Assembly: GCF_900116855.1 (NCBI RefSeq)
Contig: NZ_UETD01000005.1
Location: 1 to 64,000, forward strand
Length of the DNA: 64,000 bases
DNA from: Ruminococcus flavefaciens
Lineage (GTDB): Bacteria > Bacillota > Clostridia > Oscillospirales > Ruminococcaceae
Reading direction: 5' to 3'
Part shown: positions 1-8,011 of the stretch, one piece after another
Position numbering within the stretch: position 1 is the first letter of the stretch
Layout: each line of letters starts with the position of its first letter
Translations under genes and position numbers: made by a program
Notes under the pieces: generated by a model
The model's input: only the letters and a program-made list of their open reading frames with translations
What the model was told of the DNA's origin: nothing
The model's database searches: none

Positions 1-1
1 A

Positions 2-580
2 CATTATATAAAAGAATCAGTTATTGATGAAGTTGTACTTCAATCGCTGAGAAAGGTCACAGCATTTGCAAGAGAGCACTCCGAGGAATTCTACAATATG
101 GCTATGAGCAATGGTGAACTCGAAGCAAAAGAGCAGTTAAAAGATAATGAAAACCTGAGAAGCGAGTATGAAGCAAGGATAGCACAGCTCGAAAATGCTA
201 TCAGCACACTCTACATGGATAGAGTAACAGGCAGAGTTACTCCAGAACGCTATGACAGCCTTGCAGGTGGATATGAGAAGGAGCAGTCCGAGTTGAAGCA
301 GAAACTTCAGGAGCTTGATTCAAAGACAAATGTCATAAGTGCCCGTGAGAAATGCGTTCGTGACTTTATTGCCAATGCAAAGAAGATCGTAAAGGTCACA
401 GAAGTGACTCCTGCAATTCTCAGAGCCTTTATCAACCGCATTGAAGTTTATGAAAAGGAAGTCAAGTATTCGAGAAAATGCACCAATCGTATCAATATCC
501 GCTTCTCGTTTACTACGACAAAGGCTTTTGAGGCGGATGGTATAATGATCGGTAATGAAAAGATACCGACCGCGGTATAA
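2..580 (+). CDS. Large serine recombinase, C-terminal part (partial)
   Basis: The frame is open from the first bases of the window, so the N-terminal catalytic domain lies outside it. The visible 192 residues match the C-terminal region of large serine recombinases of Firmicute mobile elements (DUF4368-like): a helical stretch HYIKESVIDEVV, then a long coiled-coil segment (EQLKDNENLRSEYEARIAQL...), the typical MDRVTGRVTPERYDSL motif, and the end block TPAILRAFINRIEVYEKE. Such enzymes catalyse site-specific integration and excision of conjugative or mobilisable elements. Family knowledge says the gene usually sits at one end of its element, so the element boundary may be in the few hundred bases downstream. 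The active-site serine cannot be checked. Confidence 0.85.
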   Translation, partial: HYIKESVIDEVVLQSLRKVTAFAREHSEEFYNMAMSNGELEAKEQLKDNENLRSEYEARIAQLENAISTLYMDRVTGRVTPERYDSLAGGYEKEQSELKQKLQELDSKTNVISAREKCVRDFIANAKKIVKVTEVTPAILRAFINRIEVYEKEVKYSRKCTNRINIRFSFTTTKAFEADGIMIGNEKIPTAV

Positions 581-639
581 AGCAAATCTCCGAGGGATAA
601 CTCCCTCGGAGAGACATGAAAAATAATTTGTTGATAAGG

Positions 640-815
640 GAATGTTCAGAAGTGAGGGCGTCCCTTAACGGCGGATGATATCCACCCCTACAATACAAAT
701 TTCGTGGGACGTCGAGTGACTCCCTACAGTGTAGGGAGATGTCAGCCAAGCTGACAGAGGGTACGTGCAGCTGTTAGCTGCGCCGTCCCCTACATTTCCA
801 ATTTTTCGCGTATGC
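640..815. repeat. Composite palindromic intergenic repeat
   Basis: This stretch mixes blocks found elsewhere in the window. It has a CCCCTACA/TGTAGGGG-type block with GACGTC, as at 13238 and 48592. It also has a GTGACTCCCTAC...GTAGGGAG...TGTCA...TGACAGAGGG block that matches, in reverse complement, the centre of the MITE at 13893-14225. It is non-coding and probably several nested small elements. The 581-870 gap holds nothing else I recognise. Confidence 0.6.
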
Positions 816-874
816 GCTAAATTTTGATTTATCTCAGAAAGGAATAATAAAGCCCCTAAACACTTCATAGGGGA

Positions 875-903
875 TTGACGGAAATACAAAGTGAGAGTAT
901 AAT
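875..903 (+). promoter_or_regulatory. Sigma-A promoter of the sortase gene
   Basis: TTGACG at 875-880, a 17-base spacer, and TATAAT at 898-903. The sortase start is at 937, giving a very short leader with the ribosome site AAGGCGG at 924-930. Confidence 0.85.
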
Positions 904-936
904 ATAATTAAGACATAGTGCGGAAGGCGGTGCGGA

Positions 937-1593
937 ATGAAGAAAAAGCTATGGATATTGCCACTGTTGATAGGCATACTCCTCATTGGCGGAGCTGTAG
1001 GACTTGTGGCGTACAATATGTATGAGAGCAATGCGGCTTTTGAGAAGTCTCAGGACGTTATGGCAGAGCTGAAACAGCTTATCCCCGAACCGTCACCTGC
1101 ATCCGCTACCACCGAAGCGATCACCCAGCCGCCTTCGGATGACCTGTTTGCACCCTATGAGGTGCCCTCTGCACAGCCTCCCTCGGAAATGCGGAGCATA
1201 AGCGTTGACGGCGAGGAGTACTGCGGATATATCACCCTTCCTCAGCTGGGACTGGAGCTCCCCGTAACAAGCAGCTGGAGCTACGAAAGGCTGAAGACCT
1301 CTCCGTGCCGATACAGCGGCACAGTGGAGGGCAGGGATATCATAATCGCTGCCCATAACTACAACAGTCATTTCGGCAGGATCAAGGAGCTGTCGCAGGG
1401 TGACGAGATATGGTTCACCGACGCGGACGGCTTGCAGTATTTTTACCGTGTGGAGTACACCGAGAATGTTGACGGCTATGACATTGACCATATGCTTGGA
1501 GGAGGCTCCACGGACTGGGATATGACGCTGTTTACCTGCACTCTCAGCGGTCAGAGCCGTGTGACCGTAAGAGCTTCGCTTGAAGAAGAATAA
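937..1593 (+). CDS. Sortase family protein
   Basis: A 218-residue membrane-anchored transpeptidase. Residues 5-26 form a single N-terminal membrane helix, followed by a Pro/Ser/Thr-rich linker to about residue 85 and the sortase beta-barrel. The catalytic triad is visible: His140 in IIAAHNYNSHFG, Cys201 in TLFTC, and Arg208 seven residues later in SGQSRVTVRA. Sortases cleave a C-terminal sorting motif on exported proteins and join them to the cell wall or to pilins. The gene is monocistronic, with its own perfect promoter. No LPXTG-type substrate is next to it, so its target must be encoded elsewhere. The subclass is uncertain. Confidence 0.88.
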   Translation: MKKKLWILPLLIGILLIGGAVGLVAYNMYESNAAFEKSQDVMAELKQLIPEPSPASATTEAITQPPSDDLFAPYEVPSAQPPSEMRSISVDGEEYCGYITLPQLGLELPVTSSWSYERLKTSPCRYSGTVEGRDIIIAAHNYNSHFGRIKELSQGDEIWFTDADGLQYFYRVEYTENVDGYDIDHMLGGGSTDWDMTLFTCTLSGQSRVTVRASLEEE

Positions 1594-1640
1594 GAAAAGC
1601 CCGTATATTACGGGCAGCGCTGATACAGATGCCTGATATA

Positions 1641-1727
1641 AGCCATTGACCGTTAGCCGTCAGCCCGATGTAGGGGCGGATATTATACGCCCGATAATAA
1701 AGCGGCTAAGCCGTTCCATAATGGTTA
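1641..1727. repeat. REP-like repeat, diverged copy
   Basis: This is a degenerate copy of the family at 22111, 39096 and 46276. Shared blocks are CCGTTAGCC, GATGTAGGGGCGG and CGCCCGATAATAAAGCGGC-AAGCCG. It lies just before the terminator at 1764, the same association seen for the other copies. Confidence 0.75.
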
Positions 1728-1763
1728 GATCCCAATCTATCCTGCGAGACGAATAAACATAAT

Positions 1764-1803
1764 GCCCCGAGGCGCTTTGAAACGCTTCGGGGCAAAATTT
1801 TTG
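1764..1803. terminator. Bidirectional intrinsic terminator
   Basis: An 11-base stem GCCCCGAGGCG/CGCTTCGGGGC with loop CTTTGAAA, followed by a T run on the plus strand. It lies between the convergent sortase gene and the first dockerin gene. Confidence 0.8.
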
Positions 1804-1815
1804 TATGGGTATCCG

Positions 1816-3480
1816 TTATTTAATGTTGGGGAGGGCTTTTATCTGCTTGAGCAGATATCTCTGGATATTGAGAGCGTCGTTGCCGGTCATAGTTCCTGAT
1901 CCGTCAACATCGGCGTTTATCCAGCCCTTTTCGGTGATGTGTTCTTTTTCGCTGCCGTCTGTACCGAATTTATCGGGATTTGCAAGTGCCTGCATGATGA
2001 GGATAGCGTCAGCCAGCTCAACATCTGTATCGCAGTTTGCATCGCCGATCACTGTATCATCATTGACGGGCTTGAAGAATGCCTCTACAACCTCGAGACC
2101 GTATTTTTCCAGCGGTACATCGAACTTGTTACTGCCGTCAAGAACATACTTTGTGCTGTCGGGGTTGATCACCTCGACTGTGTAATTATCAAGCGGAAGT
2201 GAGAGATATAAGTCTCCGCTGCAGTCATATTCTCCGAAAAGCTCTCCGCTGCTTTTGTATACATTGACCTTGCACTCGTCGGGCATTGGAGCATGGACAG
2301 GTACGGAGATACCGTCAACGTTGGTAACGAGTTCAACATGGATAGCAGTGTTCCATTCGGGTGAGAAAACGTCCTGCTTCAGCTTGAATGTGACTTCCTG
2401 AGGAAGTCCCTCCTCATCGAAGTCGACTATCACGATCTCGGGACTGTCATTTGCAAAGCCAGCCGCACGGGAATTCATGATAACAGCATATTTCTGACCC
2501 GCCTTGAGATCGGTTATGATATTGTTAAAAGTGCTGCCTGCGGCTACGAGTTCTTCGTTGTTTTCCACGTTCTCGATGAACTGCGGTGTGTTTTCCGCCT
2601 TTGCAGCGAGCTCGTCGGAGAGTTTGTATACAAGGAATCCAAAGCCGCTCAGTGCTTCATTTGTGTCTGAATCGATAATATTTACCACGAGGGAATTATT
2701 GCCGACAGCGGACTTCCTTGTGAAGTACACTTCCGGTCTGCCGAGGAGCTCTCCTCCTATTACAGAGAAATGCACTGTATTACTTGAAGGTATAATCACA
2801 GAGGGATACATCCTCTGGATATTCTCAGCCTTTTTGCTGGACGGGGAAACAGTAACATAGTCCTTATCATCGGGGATAACGGTGGCGATATAATCGCCGT
2901 TGGGAAGATACATCGGACCCTTGCCCTCTTTGATGAAGCCGTTTTCTTCGTCGTATATCTTCACTGTGTATTCACCGTCGGGGATCGAGCCTCCTCCTGT
3001 GCAGAGTCCCTGCTCGGGGTCAGCAACGAGATCGCTCCAGTCGTGTACGAGTATACGCACGTTTGGCTTGCTGTCTTTGCGCTCTGCCTTTATTACAAGG
3101 TCGAGTGTATCTCCTTCATTTTCAAAATCGAAAAAGATGCGTGTATTGCAGGAATAAATATCGGGGACATTTCTCAGCGAAATGCCATAGCTGGCTTCCT
3201 TATGCAGCTCTGTGATGTTCTTGATCTCATCAGTGGTAGTCCATTTTTCGATGATCCTGCCTGTGCCTGTGGGATTGACGATGAGAGTTGCTTCAATGTC
3301 CGGGATAGCTTCACCTGTTTCGCTGTCCACAATGGAAAAGTTAAGTGTGCAGGTACCCTGTTCCTCGGAAGCGCCGGTGCCTTCCTCTGCTTTTGTCGTG
3401 AGGTTAGGCTGAATAGCTGCGGTGTTGGCTGCGGCGAGCACGAGCGCTGTCAGTGCCGCCATAAGTTTTATAGGTTTCAT
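1816..3480 (-). CDS. Secreted dockerin-containing protein with prealbumin-like repeats
   Basis: A 554-residue exported protein. The signal peptide is MKPIKLMAALTALVLAAANTAA, preceded by the ribosome site AAGGAGG. The body holds several beta-rich segments of carboxypeptidase-regulatory or SpaA-like type (for example FSIVDSETGEAIPDIEATL and VNIIDSDTNEALSGFGFLV), typical of adhesin stalks. About the last 80 residues form a type I dockerin with two Ca2+-binding loops: GDANCDTDVELADAILIMQ and NADVDGSGTMTGNDALNIQ. Dockerins plug proteins into cohesin-bearing scaffoldins of a cellulosome. No glycoside hydrolase domain is visible, so this is probably a structural or adhesive cellulosome component. 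It has its own promoter at 3563-3591. Confidence 0.85.
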   Translation of the reverse strand: MKPIKLMAALTALVLAAANTAAIQPNLTTKAEEGTGASEEQGTCTLNFSIVDSETGEAIPDIEATLIVNPTGTGRIIEKWTTTDEIKNITELHKEASYGISLRNVPDIYSCNTRIFFDFENEGDTLDLVIKAERKDSKPNVRILVHDWSDLVADPEQGLCTGGGSIPDGEYTVKIYDEENGFIKEGKGPMYLPNGDYIATVIPDDKDYVTVSPSSKKAENIQRMYPSVIIPSSNTVHFSVIGGELLGRPEVYFTRKSAVGNNSLVVNIIDSDTNEALSGFGFLVYKLSDELAAKAENTPQFIENVENNEELVAAGSTFNNIITDLKAGQKYAVIMNSRAAGFANDSPEIVIVDFDEEGLPQEVTFKLKQDVFSPEWNTAIHVELVTNVDGISVPVHAPMPDECKVNVYKSSGELFGEYDCSGDLYLSLPLDNYTVEVINPDSTKYVLDGSNKFDVPLEKYGLEVVEAFFKPVNDDTVIGDANCDTDVELADAILIMQALANPDKFGTDGSEKEHITEKGWINADVDGSGTMTGNDALNIQRYLLKQIKALPNIK

Positions 3481-3562
3481 TATAACCCCTCCTTCTGTCT
3501 TTTTGATCAGCGTCTGCCGATCGTTTTTTAGTATGCATTTAAAGTAAGTACATACTAATAAT

Positions 3563-3591
3563 AATATAACATTTCATGCTAACAATGTCAA
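3563..3591 (-). promoter_or_regulatory. Sigma-A promoter of the first dockerin gene
   Basis: On the minus strand: TTGACA (3586-3591), 17-base spacer, TATATT (3563-3568). The transcript would have a leader of about 75 bases before the start at 3480. Confidence 0.85.
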
Positions 3592-3669
3592 TATGTTTTT
3601 GGTAAAAATCAACGTATCACCGATGATTTTTTCACAAAAGACAGGCTTGCGACTATTTGGAGTGCTTTT

Positions 3670-6351
3670 TTACACACCGAGCAGCGATCTGCGGAAGCTT
3701 ATCATATCGAATATATCAGCAGTTCCGTCGTCGTTGAGGTCGCCGCGTCTTAGCTGTGACTCCCTGAGACTGAGACCGCCGCGGAGGTACTTGCTGTAGA
3801 TAACGAGATCAGCCACATTCAGCGCACCGTCGAAATTGACATCGCCCCTGACATCGGATATATCTCCGTCTATGGGCACAAAGGGAAGCCCCAGCTCATT
3901 TGCTGCTTCCTCGGCAGTTGAGCCCTTGTAGCCGTGTATCACAATGTAAGTTGCCCTTGCTCTCTCAGCTTCCGTGAAGTAGACCTGAAGCCCTTTTATT
4001 TGAATAAGCTCCGCATATTCTGTCCTTGTTTTCAGCCTGTCCTCCGAGGTGTTGGGGATATGCCTGAATTGGGTCGTGGCGGCGTGGGAGAGGCTGCATG
4101 AGGGATCGAAGAAATAGACATCGCTGACGTGTCTTGTACAGTACAGATCGTCGAGATCGAACTTGTCGTTGCAGACTATAAGAGTCTCTATATTCCCGTT
4201 GTGGTGATCAAAGTACAGATCTTCCGACTCTACGCTGTATGGCAGCACTATTTTAGTGAGGTAAGCCGAAGCCGTATCCATATAGGCGATATGCTTTGTG
4301 CCCTCGCGGAAAATGAGCTTGTGTGCGTTGGCGTTAAAGCCTACTGCCCAGTCGCCGATATAGTCGATCCCGTCCTCATTCTCACACAGAGGTGTACCCT
4401 TGAAAGCCTGTGAGCCGATGTATTCAAGGCTGTCGGGGAGAGTGAGATCAGTGAGCGCATCACAGTATGCGAAGGCAGATGCGCTTATTCTTTTAAGGCT
4501 GTGGGGGAGCACTGTCTCTTTCAGCATACCCGAAGCGCGGAAGGCTCCTATGGAGATATCCTCAACTCCTTCGGGCAGGACTACCTTTTCGATATTTTCA
4601 CAGCTGCAGAACGCATATCCGTCTATGTTCTTTACTCCCTCGGGTATGACTACCTCGGTTTTCTCATAGTACCTCGGACATCTTATGAGAGTGGTCATAT
4701 CCTTGGAGTAAAGTATGCCGTCAACTGCGGTGAACTTCTGATTATCCCCGTCCACCTCATAGAAGGAAACATCGCTGATGATGTCCGTAAAAAAGAACTT
4801 TGAGGCAGTAAAATCAGCAGGCAGGAAAAGTCTGCCCACAGGGGTATCACCTCTTAGCGACAGAAGATCGCTGCATCTTGTTACGGGGACACCGTCTACC
4901 TCATCTGCAAGGACCACGTCCTTCTGAGCGGGATCGGTGCGCATCATTGCAACGGCGCCGTCTTTATCGATCGCGTATTCGATACCGTCCTTTACCGTAT
5001 AGGTGGTGTCCTGACTATCTCGTGGGATATCCTTGTCGATGAGGCTGAGCTTTCTGCCGAAGAGAAGCGCATAATCCTTTGCACCGCTGCCGCAGATCAT
5101 TGTCTCGTGCTTTTCGGGAGCTTCCGTAAATGCGGATATTGCTGATATATCGTCCTCTGCCGAGGGCTCCTCCCAGTATTTCGGGAGAGTCCGCGGTGAT
5201 TCCGCTATATTGCATGGGGAACTATGTATCCATACCGACTTGAGATGCTTACAGATACCGAGCGCGTTATAGCTGATGACGCTGTTATAGAAGTCGGCAC
5301 GCTCCAGACGGCTCCCTGCCGATGATACCAGCCATCTTCCCATATGCTTTACCGATTCGGGAACGGTCAGGGTCTCCATATCCTCATTGTGCGAGAACAG
5401 CATCTCGCAGGTGCCCACAGTACCCTCACGGATATTGCCGTGCAGGATGTTTTCTTCGGTGTCCACAGCCCAGCGTCCCACATACTGAATGCCGTCCTCG
5501 GTCTCGACACAGCCTGCATTTTCAAAGGCGCCTATGCTGACGGATTCGACTGAGTCGGGGACAGTAAAGTCCGTGAGAGCGGTGCAGCCGCTGAATGCGC
5601 CGCTTCCGATGATGTGGAGCTCGCTGTTTATACTGACCTCCGAGAGCTTAGGGCAGTTTGCAAAGGTGTAATGGCTTATGCAGCCAAGCTCCGAGGGGAG
5701 AGTGACTTTTTCGAGGTTTTCGCAGCCTGCGAAAGCGCCCTCCTCAATATCATAGATGTTGTCGGGGATAGTTGCCTCTGTCAGCTCATTGCACTGAGCA
5801 AAGGCGAATTTTGCTATCTTTTCCGTGACCTTGGGGACAGACAGCTCCGAAACGCCTTTTGCGGAGACAGGTCCGATAAGGGTCTTTATATCTGCGGAAT
5901 AGAGCACACCATCCTTTACAGTGAAGTAGGGGTTGTCCTCGGGAACGATGACCTCCTCGAGAGTGTCACAGAAGAAACGGTCCCTTGTGAGGAATCTTGT
6001 ATTGGCGGAGAGTGTGAGCCTTTTCAGATTCTTGAATTTCGCCAGCGCTGTGTCGGTGAGCGATACCACGGGGACACCGCGGATACTGTCGGTGAGAGTC
6101 AGCTCCTCGGCACTGAGCAGTGAACTGTCGGAGATACCGCTGATAACGGCATATCCGTCATGTATTTCGTATACGAATCTCTTGTCCCGATCGCTCGAAA
6201 CAGAGTCATCATAGCCAATATCATACGATGTGAGCTCTGCATCTGACAGAACGTCGGACACACCCGTCTCTGCCTTTGTCAGCAAAGGACTGCTGCCAAG
6301 TGTTCCCCCGATAAGAGCGAGTGCGGTGATAAGTGCAATGTGTTTCTTCAT
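3670..6351 (-). CDS. Secreted BspA-type leucine-rich-repeat protein with C-terminal dockerin
   Basis: An 893-residue exported protein. I take the start at MKKHIALITALALIGG because AGGAGG lies nine bases upstream (6361-6366). A longer in-frame start at 6420 would fall inside the promoter. After the signal peptide come many BspA/LRR_5 repeats of the form (I/V)xxxAFxxCxxLxxVxLPxxVxxI, in two blocks separated by a linker around MICGSGAKDYALLFGRKL. The last 60 or so residues are a dockerin with GDVNFDGALNVADLVIYSKYL and GDLNDDGTADIFDMISFRR. LRR_5 proteins bind host or plant surface ligands; the dockerin suggests display on a cellulosome. It is the gene nearest the Agr locus, transcribed divergently from it. 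Confidence 0.87.
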   Translation of the reverse strand: MKKHIALITALALIGGTLGSSPLLTKAETGVSDVLSDAELTSYDIGYDDSVSSDRDKRFVYEIHDGYAVISGISDSSLLSAEELTLTDSIRGVPVVSLTDTALAKFKNLKRLTLSANTRFLTRDRFFCDTLEEVIVPEDNPYFTVKDGVLYSADIKTLIGPVSAKGVSELSVPKVTEKIAKFAFAQCNELTEATIPDNIYDIEEGAFAGCENLEKVTLPSELGCISHYTFANCPKLSEVSINSELHIIGSGAFSGCTALTDFTVPDSVESVSIGAFENAGCVETEDGIQYVGRWAVDTEENILHGNIREGTVGTCEMLFSHNEDMETLTVPESVKHMGRWLVSSAGSRLERADFYNSVISYNALGICKHLKSVWIHSSPCNIAESPRTLPKYWEEPSAEDDISAISAFTEAPEKHETMICGSGAKDYALLFGRKLSLIDKDIPRDSQDTTYTVKDGIEYAIDKDGAVAMMRTDPAQKDVVLADEVDGVPVTRCSDLLSLRGDTPVGRLFLPADFTASKFFFTDIISDVSFYEVDGDNQKFTAVDGILYSKDMTTLIRCPRYYEKTEVVIPEGVKNIDGYAFCSCENIEKVVLPEGVEDISIGAFRASGMLKETVLPHSLKRISASAFAYCDALTDLTLPDSLEYIGSQAFKGTPLCENEDGIDYIGDWAVGFNANAHKLIFREGTKHIAYMDTASAYLTKIVLPYSVESEDLYFDHHNGNIETLIVCNDKFDLDDLYCTRHVSDVYFFDPSCSLSHAATTQFRHIPNTSEDRLKTRTEYAELIQIKGLQVYFTEAERARATYIVIHGYKGSTAEEAANELGLPFVPIDGDISDVRGDVNFDGALNVADLVIYSKYLRGGLSLRESQLRRGDLNDDGTADIFDMISFRRSLLGV

Positions 6352-6391
6352 TGAATATTTCCTCCTATATCGTGAAATTATCCGTATTTTC

Positions 6392-6420
6392 ATTATAACA
6401 GGGAAGAAAAGGGCTGTCAA
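6392..6420 (-). promoter_or_regulatory. Sigma-A promoter of the LRR-dockerin gene
   Basis: On the minus strand: TTGACA (6415-6420), 17-base spacer, TATAAT (6392-6397). Because it covers the upstream ATG, it supports the start at 6351. Confidence 0.9.
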
Positions 6421-6560
6421 CTGTGATGATAATACTATTGTGCTGCGAGATTTCGGCGTGAGTACAGGCGGAGATTCTTTCTGCGAACGCTGTATAGCTC
6501 AAAAGTGTGAGTTTACACTAACTTAAATGATCCGTTTTTACTTAAATCCAGCACAAGTGT

Positions 6561-6591
6561 GTCATTTCAGGAATAAAAATGACATTTTGGG
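6561..6591 (+). promoter_or_regulatory. Candidate response-regulator direct repeat upstream of agrB
   Basis: GTCATTTCAGG (6561) and GACATTTTGGG (6581) are imperfect direct repeats exactly 20 bases apart, ending ten bases before the -35 of the agrB promoter. LytTR-type regulators bind pairs of short direct repeats on one DNA face. Assigning this pair to the AgrA-like regulator is inference. Confidence 0.45.
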
Positions 6592-6600
6592 TCACTTCTC

Positions 6601-6629
6601 TTGATTTTTGACTGATTTTAATATATAAT
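6601..6629 (+). promoter_or_regulatory. Promoter of agrB-agrA-agrC
   Basis: TTGATT (6601-6606), 17-base spacer, TATAAT (6624-6629). The -35 is imperfect, consistent with an activated promoter. Confidence 0.75.
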
Positions 6630-6700
6630 GTTCCTATGGCATAGTAATGAAATATATAATATTGAGGGCATATGCCCGTATACTGCAAAGGGATATTGAA

Positions 6701-7282
6701 ATGAACCGACTACTGGATCTGATAATGGAAAAGCTTCTCGGAGGCGGCTGGGCTGACGAGGAGAATGCGGAAATAGTCCGCTACGGTCTCGAACTGAACA
6801 TAATGAAAACGCTCATATCGGCAGCCATGCTTATAGCAGCCTTTCTGCTGAAAAGCGCACCTGCCGTTATAGTATTCATGCTGGCATATCCTCCTCTGCG
6901 GAGCTGCTGCGGCGGCTTCCACGCAAGGACGAGGACTGCCTGCTTCTTATACTCAATGTTCATACTTGCCGCTGTCATAGCGGCTTCAAAGCTCATAAAC
7001 GGCAGACCTGCACTATATGCAGCCATAGTATCTGCCTCGGCAGGAGATGTGCTTGTGTGCTTTCTGGCACCTGTTGCAGCTCCCAACAAGCCCTTTGACG
7101 ATATCGAGAAAAGGGTCTTTCGCAGAAGGTCTCTCATAGTTGCCGCCGTTGTCACGGCAGTTTCGGCGGTCATGTGGATATTCGGTGCTTACAAGCTCAT
7201 GCTTCCGGCAGCTATGGCACTGCTGTTCACAGGGGTATTCCTTGCTTTAGGCAGGCTCTCATACAGGAAAGGAGCGATATAA
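6701..7282 (+). CDS. agrB: AgrB-type peptide-processing membrane protease
   Basis: A 193-residue multi-spanning membrane protein. I choose the start MNRLLDLIMEKLLGG, with AAAGGGAT just upstream, over an upstream ATG at 6647 that lacks a ribosome site. Family AgrB enzymes cleave the AgrD precursor and form the cyclic thiolactone. The catalytic pair His74 and Cys81 is visible in GGFHARTRTACFLYS with the family spacing of seven, preceded by the usual RSCCGG turn. Hydrophobic segments at about 35-60, 80-100, 105-125 and 150-185 fit the topology. It overlaps the response-regulator start by one base (TAATG), so the two are translationally coupled. The peptide substrate gene is at 9470. Confidence 0.93.
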   Translation: MNRLLDLIMEKLLGGGWADEENAEIVRYGLELNIMKTLISAAMLIAAFLLKSAPAVIVFMLAYPPLRSCCGGFHARTRTACFLYSMFILAAVIAASKLINGRPALYAAIVSASAGDVLVCFLAPVAAPNKPFDDIEKRVFRRRSLIVAAVVTAVSAVMWIFGAYKLMLPAAMALLFTGVFLALGRLSYRKGAI

Positions 7283-8007
7283 TGATAAACATTGCAATAT
7301 GTGACGACGATAAGGAAATGATAGATGCAATAAAGGAATGCATCTCGGAATACAGCCATGAACACTCGGTAGAATACGACGTACACAGCTTCAGGGGCGG
7401 AGAAAAGCTCCTTGAAACAAAGCTCAGCTTTGACCTTATATTCCTCGATATCGAAATGGGAGGCATCGACGGTCTCAAGACCGCACAGCTCTTCCGCGAG
7501 ATAGACAAAAAGGCAAGGATAGTATATGTCACCAATCATTCGGAGTTCGCCCTGCGAAGCTACGCTGTCCACCCCTTTGATTTCGTGGTGAAGCCCTTTG
7601 ACAAGGAGCGCATTTACAGCGTTCTCGGCGAGCTTTCACGGTATCTCACCGAGAATGCCGAAAAGGAAGCAGTCATCCAGCTCAAAGGCGAGGACGGACC
7701 GCTCCTGCTCAGTCTGAAAAATATCTACGCCTTTGAGTATACGGGAAACCGACGGATAACCGTGTATACAAAGTCCGAGAAATACCGCATAAAAGGAAGC
7801 CTTTCGGATATATTCGCCCTTGTTGACTCAGAGAACTTTGTCTCGCCCCACAAGAGCTTCATTGTCAATATGGAGCATATAGACAAGCTCAACAACTTCA
7901 CACTATACACCACAAACGGCATAGAAGTGCCCGTTGCACAGAAAAAACTAAAGGAATTCCACAACGAGTTCAGCCGTTTCATCAAGAACTATATCAGACA
8001 GGGATAA
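7282..8007 (+). CDS. agrA: LytTR-family response regulator (AgrA-like)
   Basis: 241 residues. The start MINIAICDDDKEM overlaps the agrB stop. The N-terminal receiver domain (1-120) has the acidic pocket CDDD, phospho-acceptor Asp56 in LIFLDIEMGG, and a conserved Lys in VVKPFDKERIYS. The C-terminal LytTR DNA-binding domain (about 140-240) contains IYAFEYTGNRRITVYT and FVSPHKSFIVNMEHI. In Agr systems the phosphorylated regulator activates the agr promoters and target genes. It sits between agrB and the kinase; candidate 20-base-spaced repeats lie before both agr promoters (6561 and 9354). Confidence 0.93.
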   Translation: MINIAICDDDKEMIDAIKECISEYSHEHSVEYDVHSFRGGEKLLETKLSFDLIFLDIEMGGIDGLKTAQLFREIDKKARIVYVTNHSEFALRSYAVHPFDFVVKPFDKERIYSVLGELSRYLTENAEKEAVIQLKGEDGPLLLSLKNIYAFEYTGNRRITVYTKSEKYRIKGSLSDIFALVDSENFVSPHKSFIVNMEHIDKLNNFTLYTTNGIEVPVAQKKLKEFHNEFSRFIKNYIRQG

Positions 8008-8011
8008 GACT

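Noticed and set aside
6603..6629. TTGACT (6608) as the -35 of the agrB promoter
   Set aside because: Spacing to TATAAT is only ten bases; TTGATT at 6601 has the right 17-base spacing.
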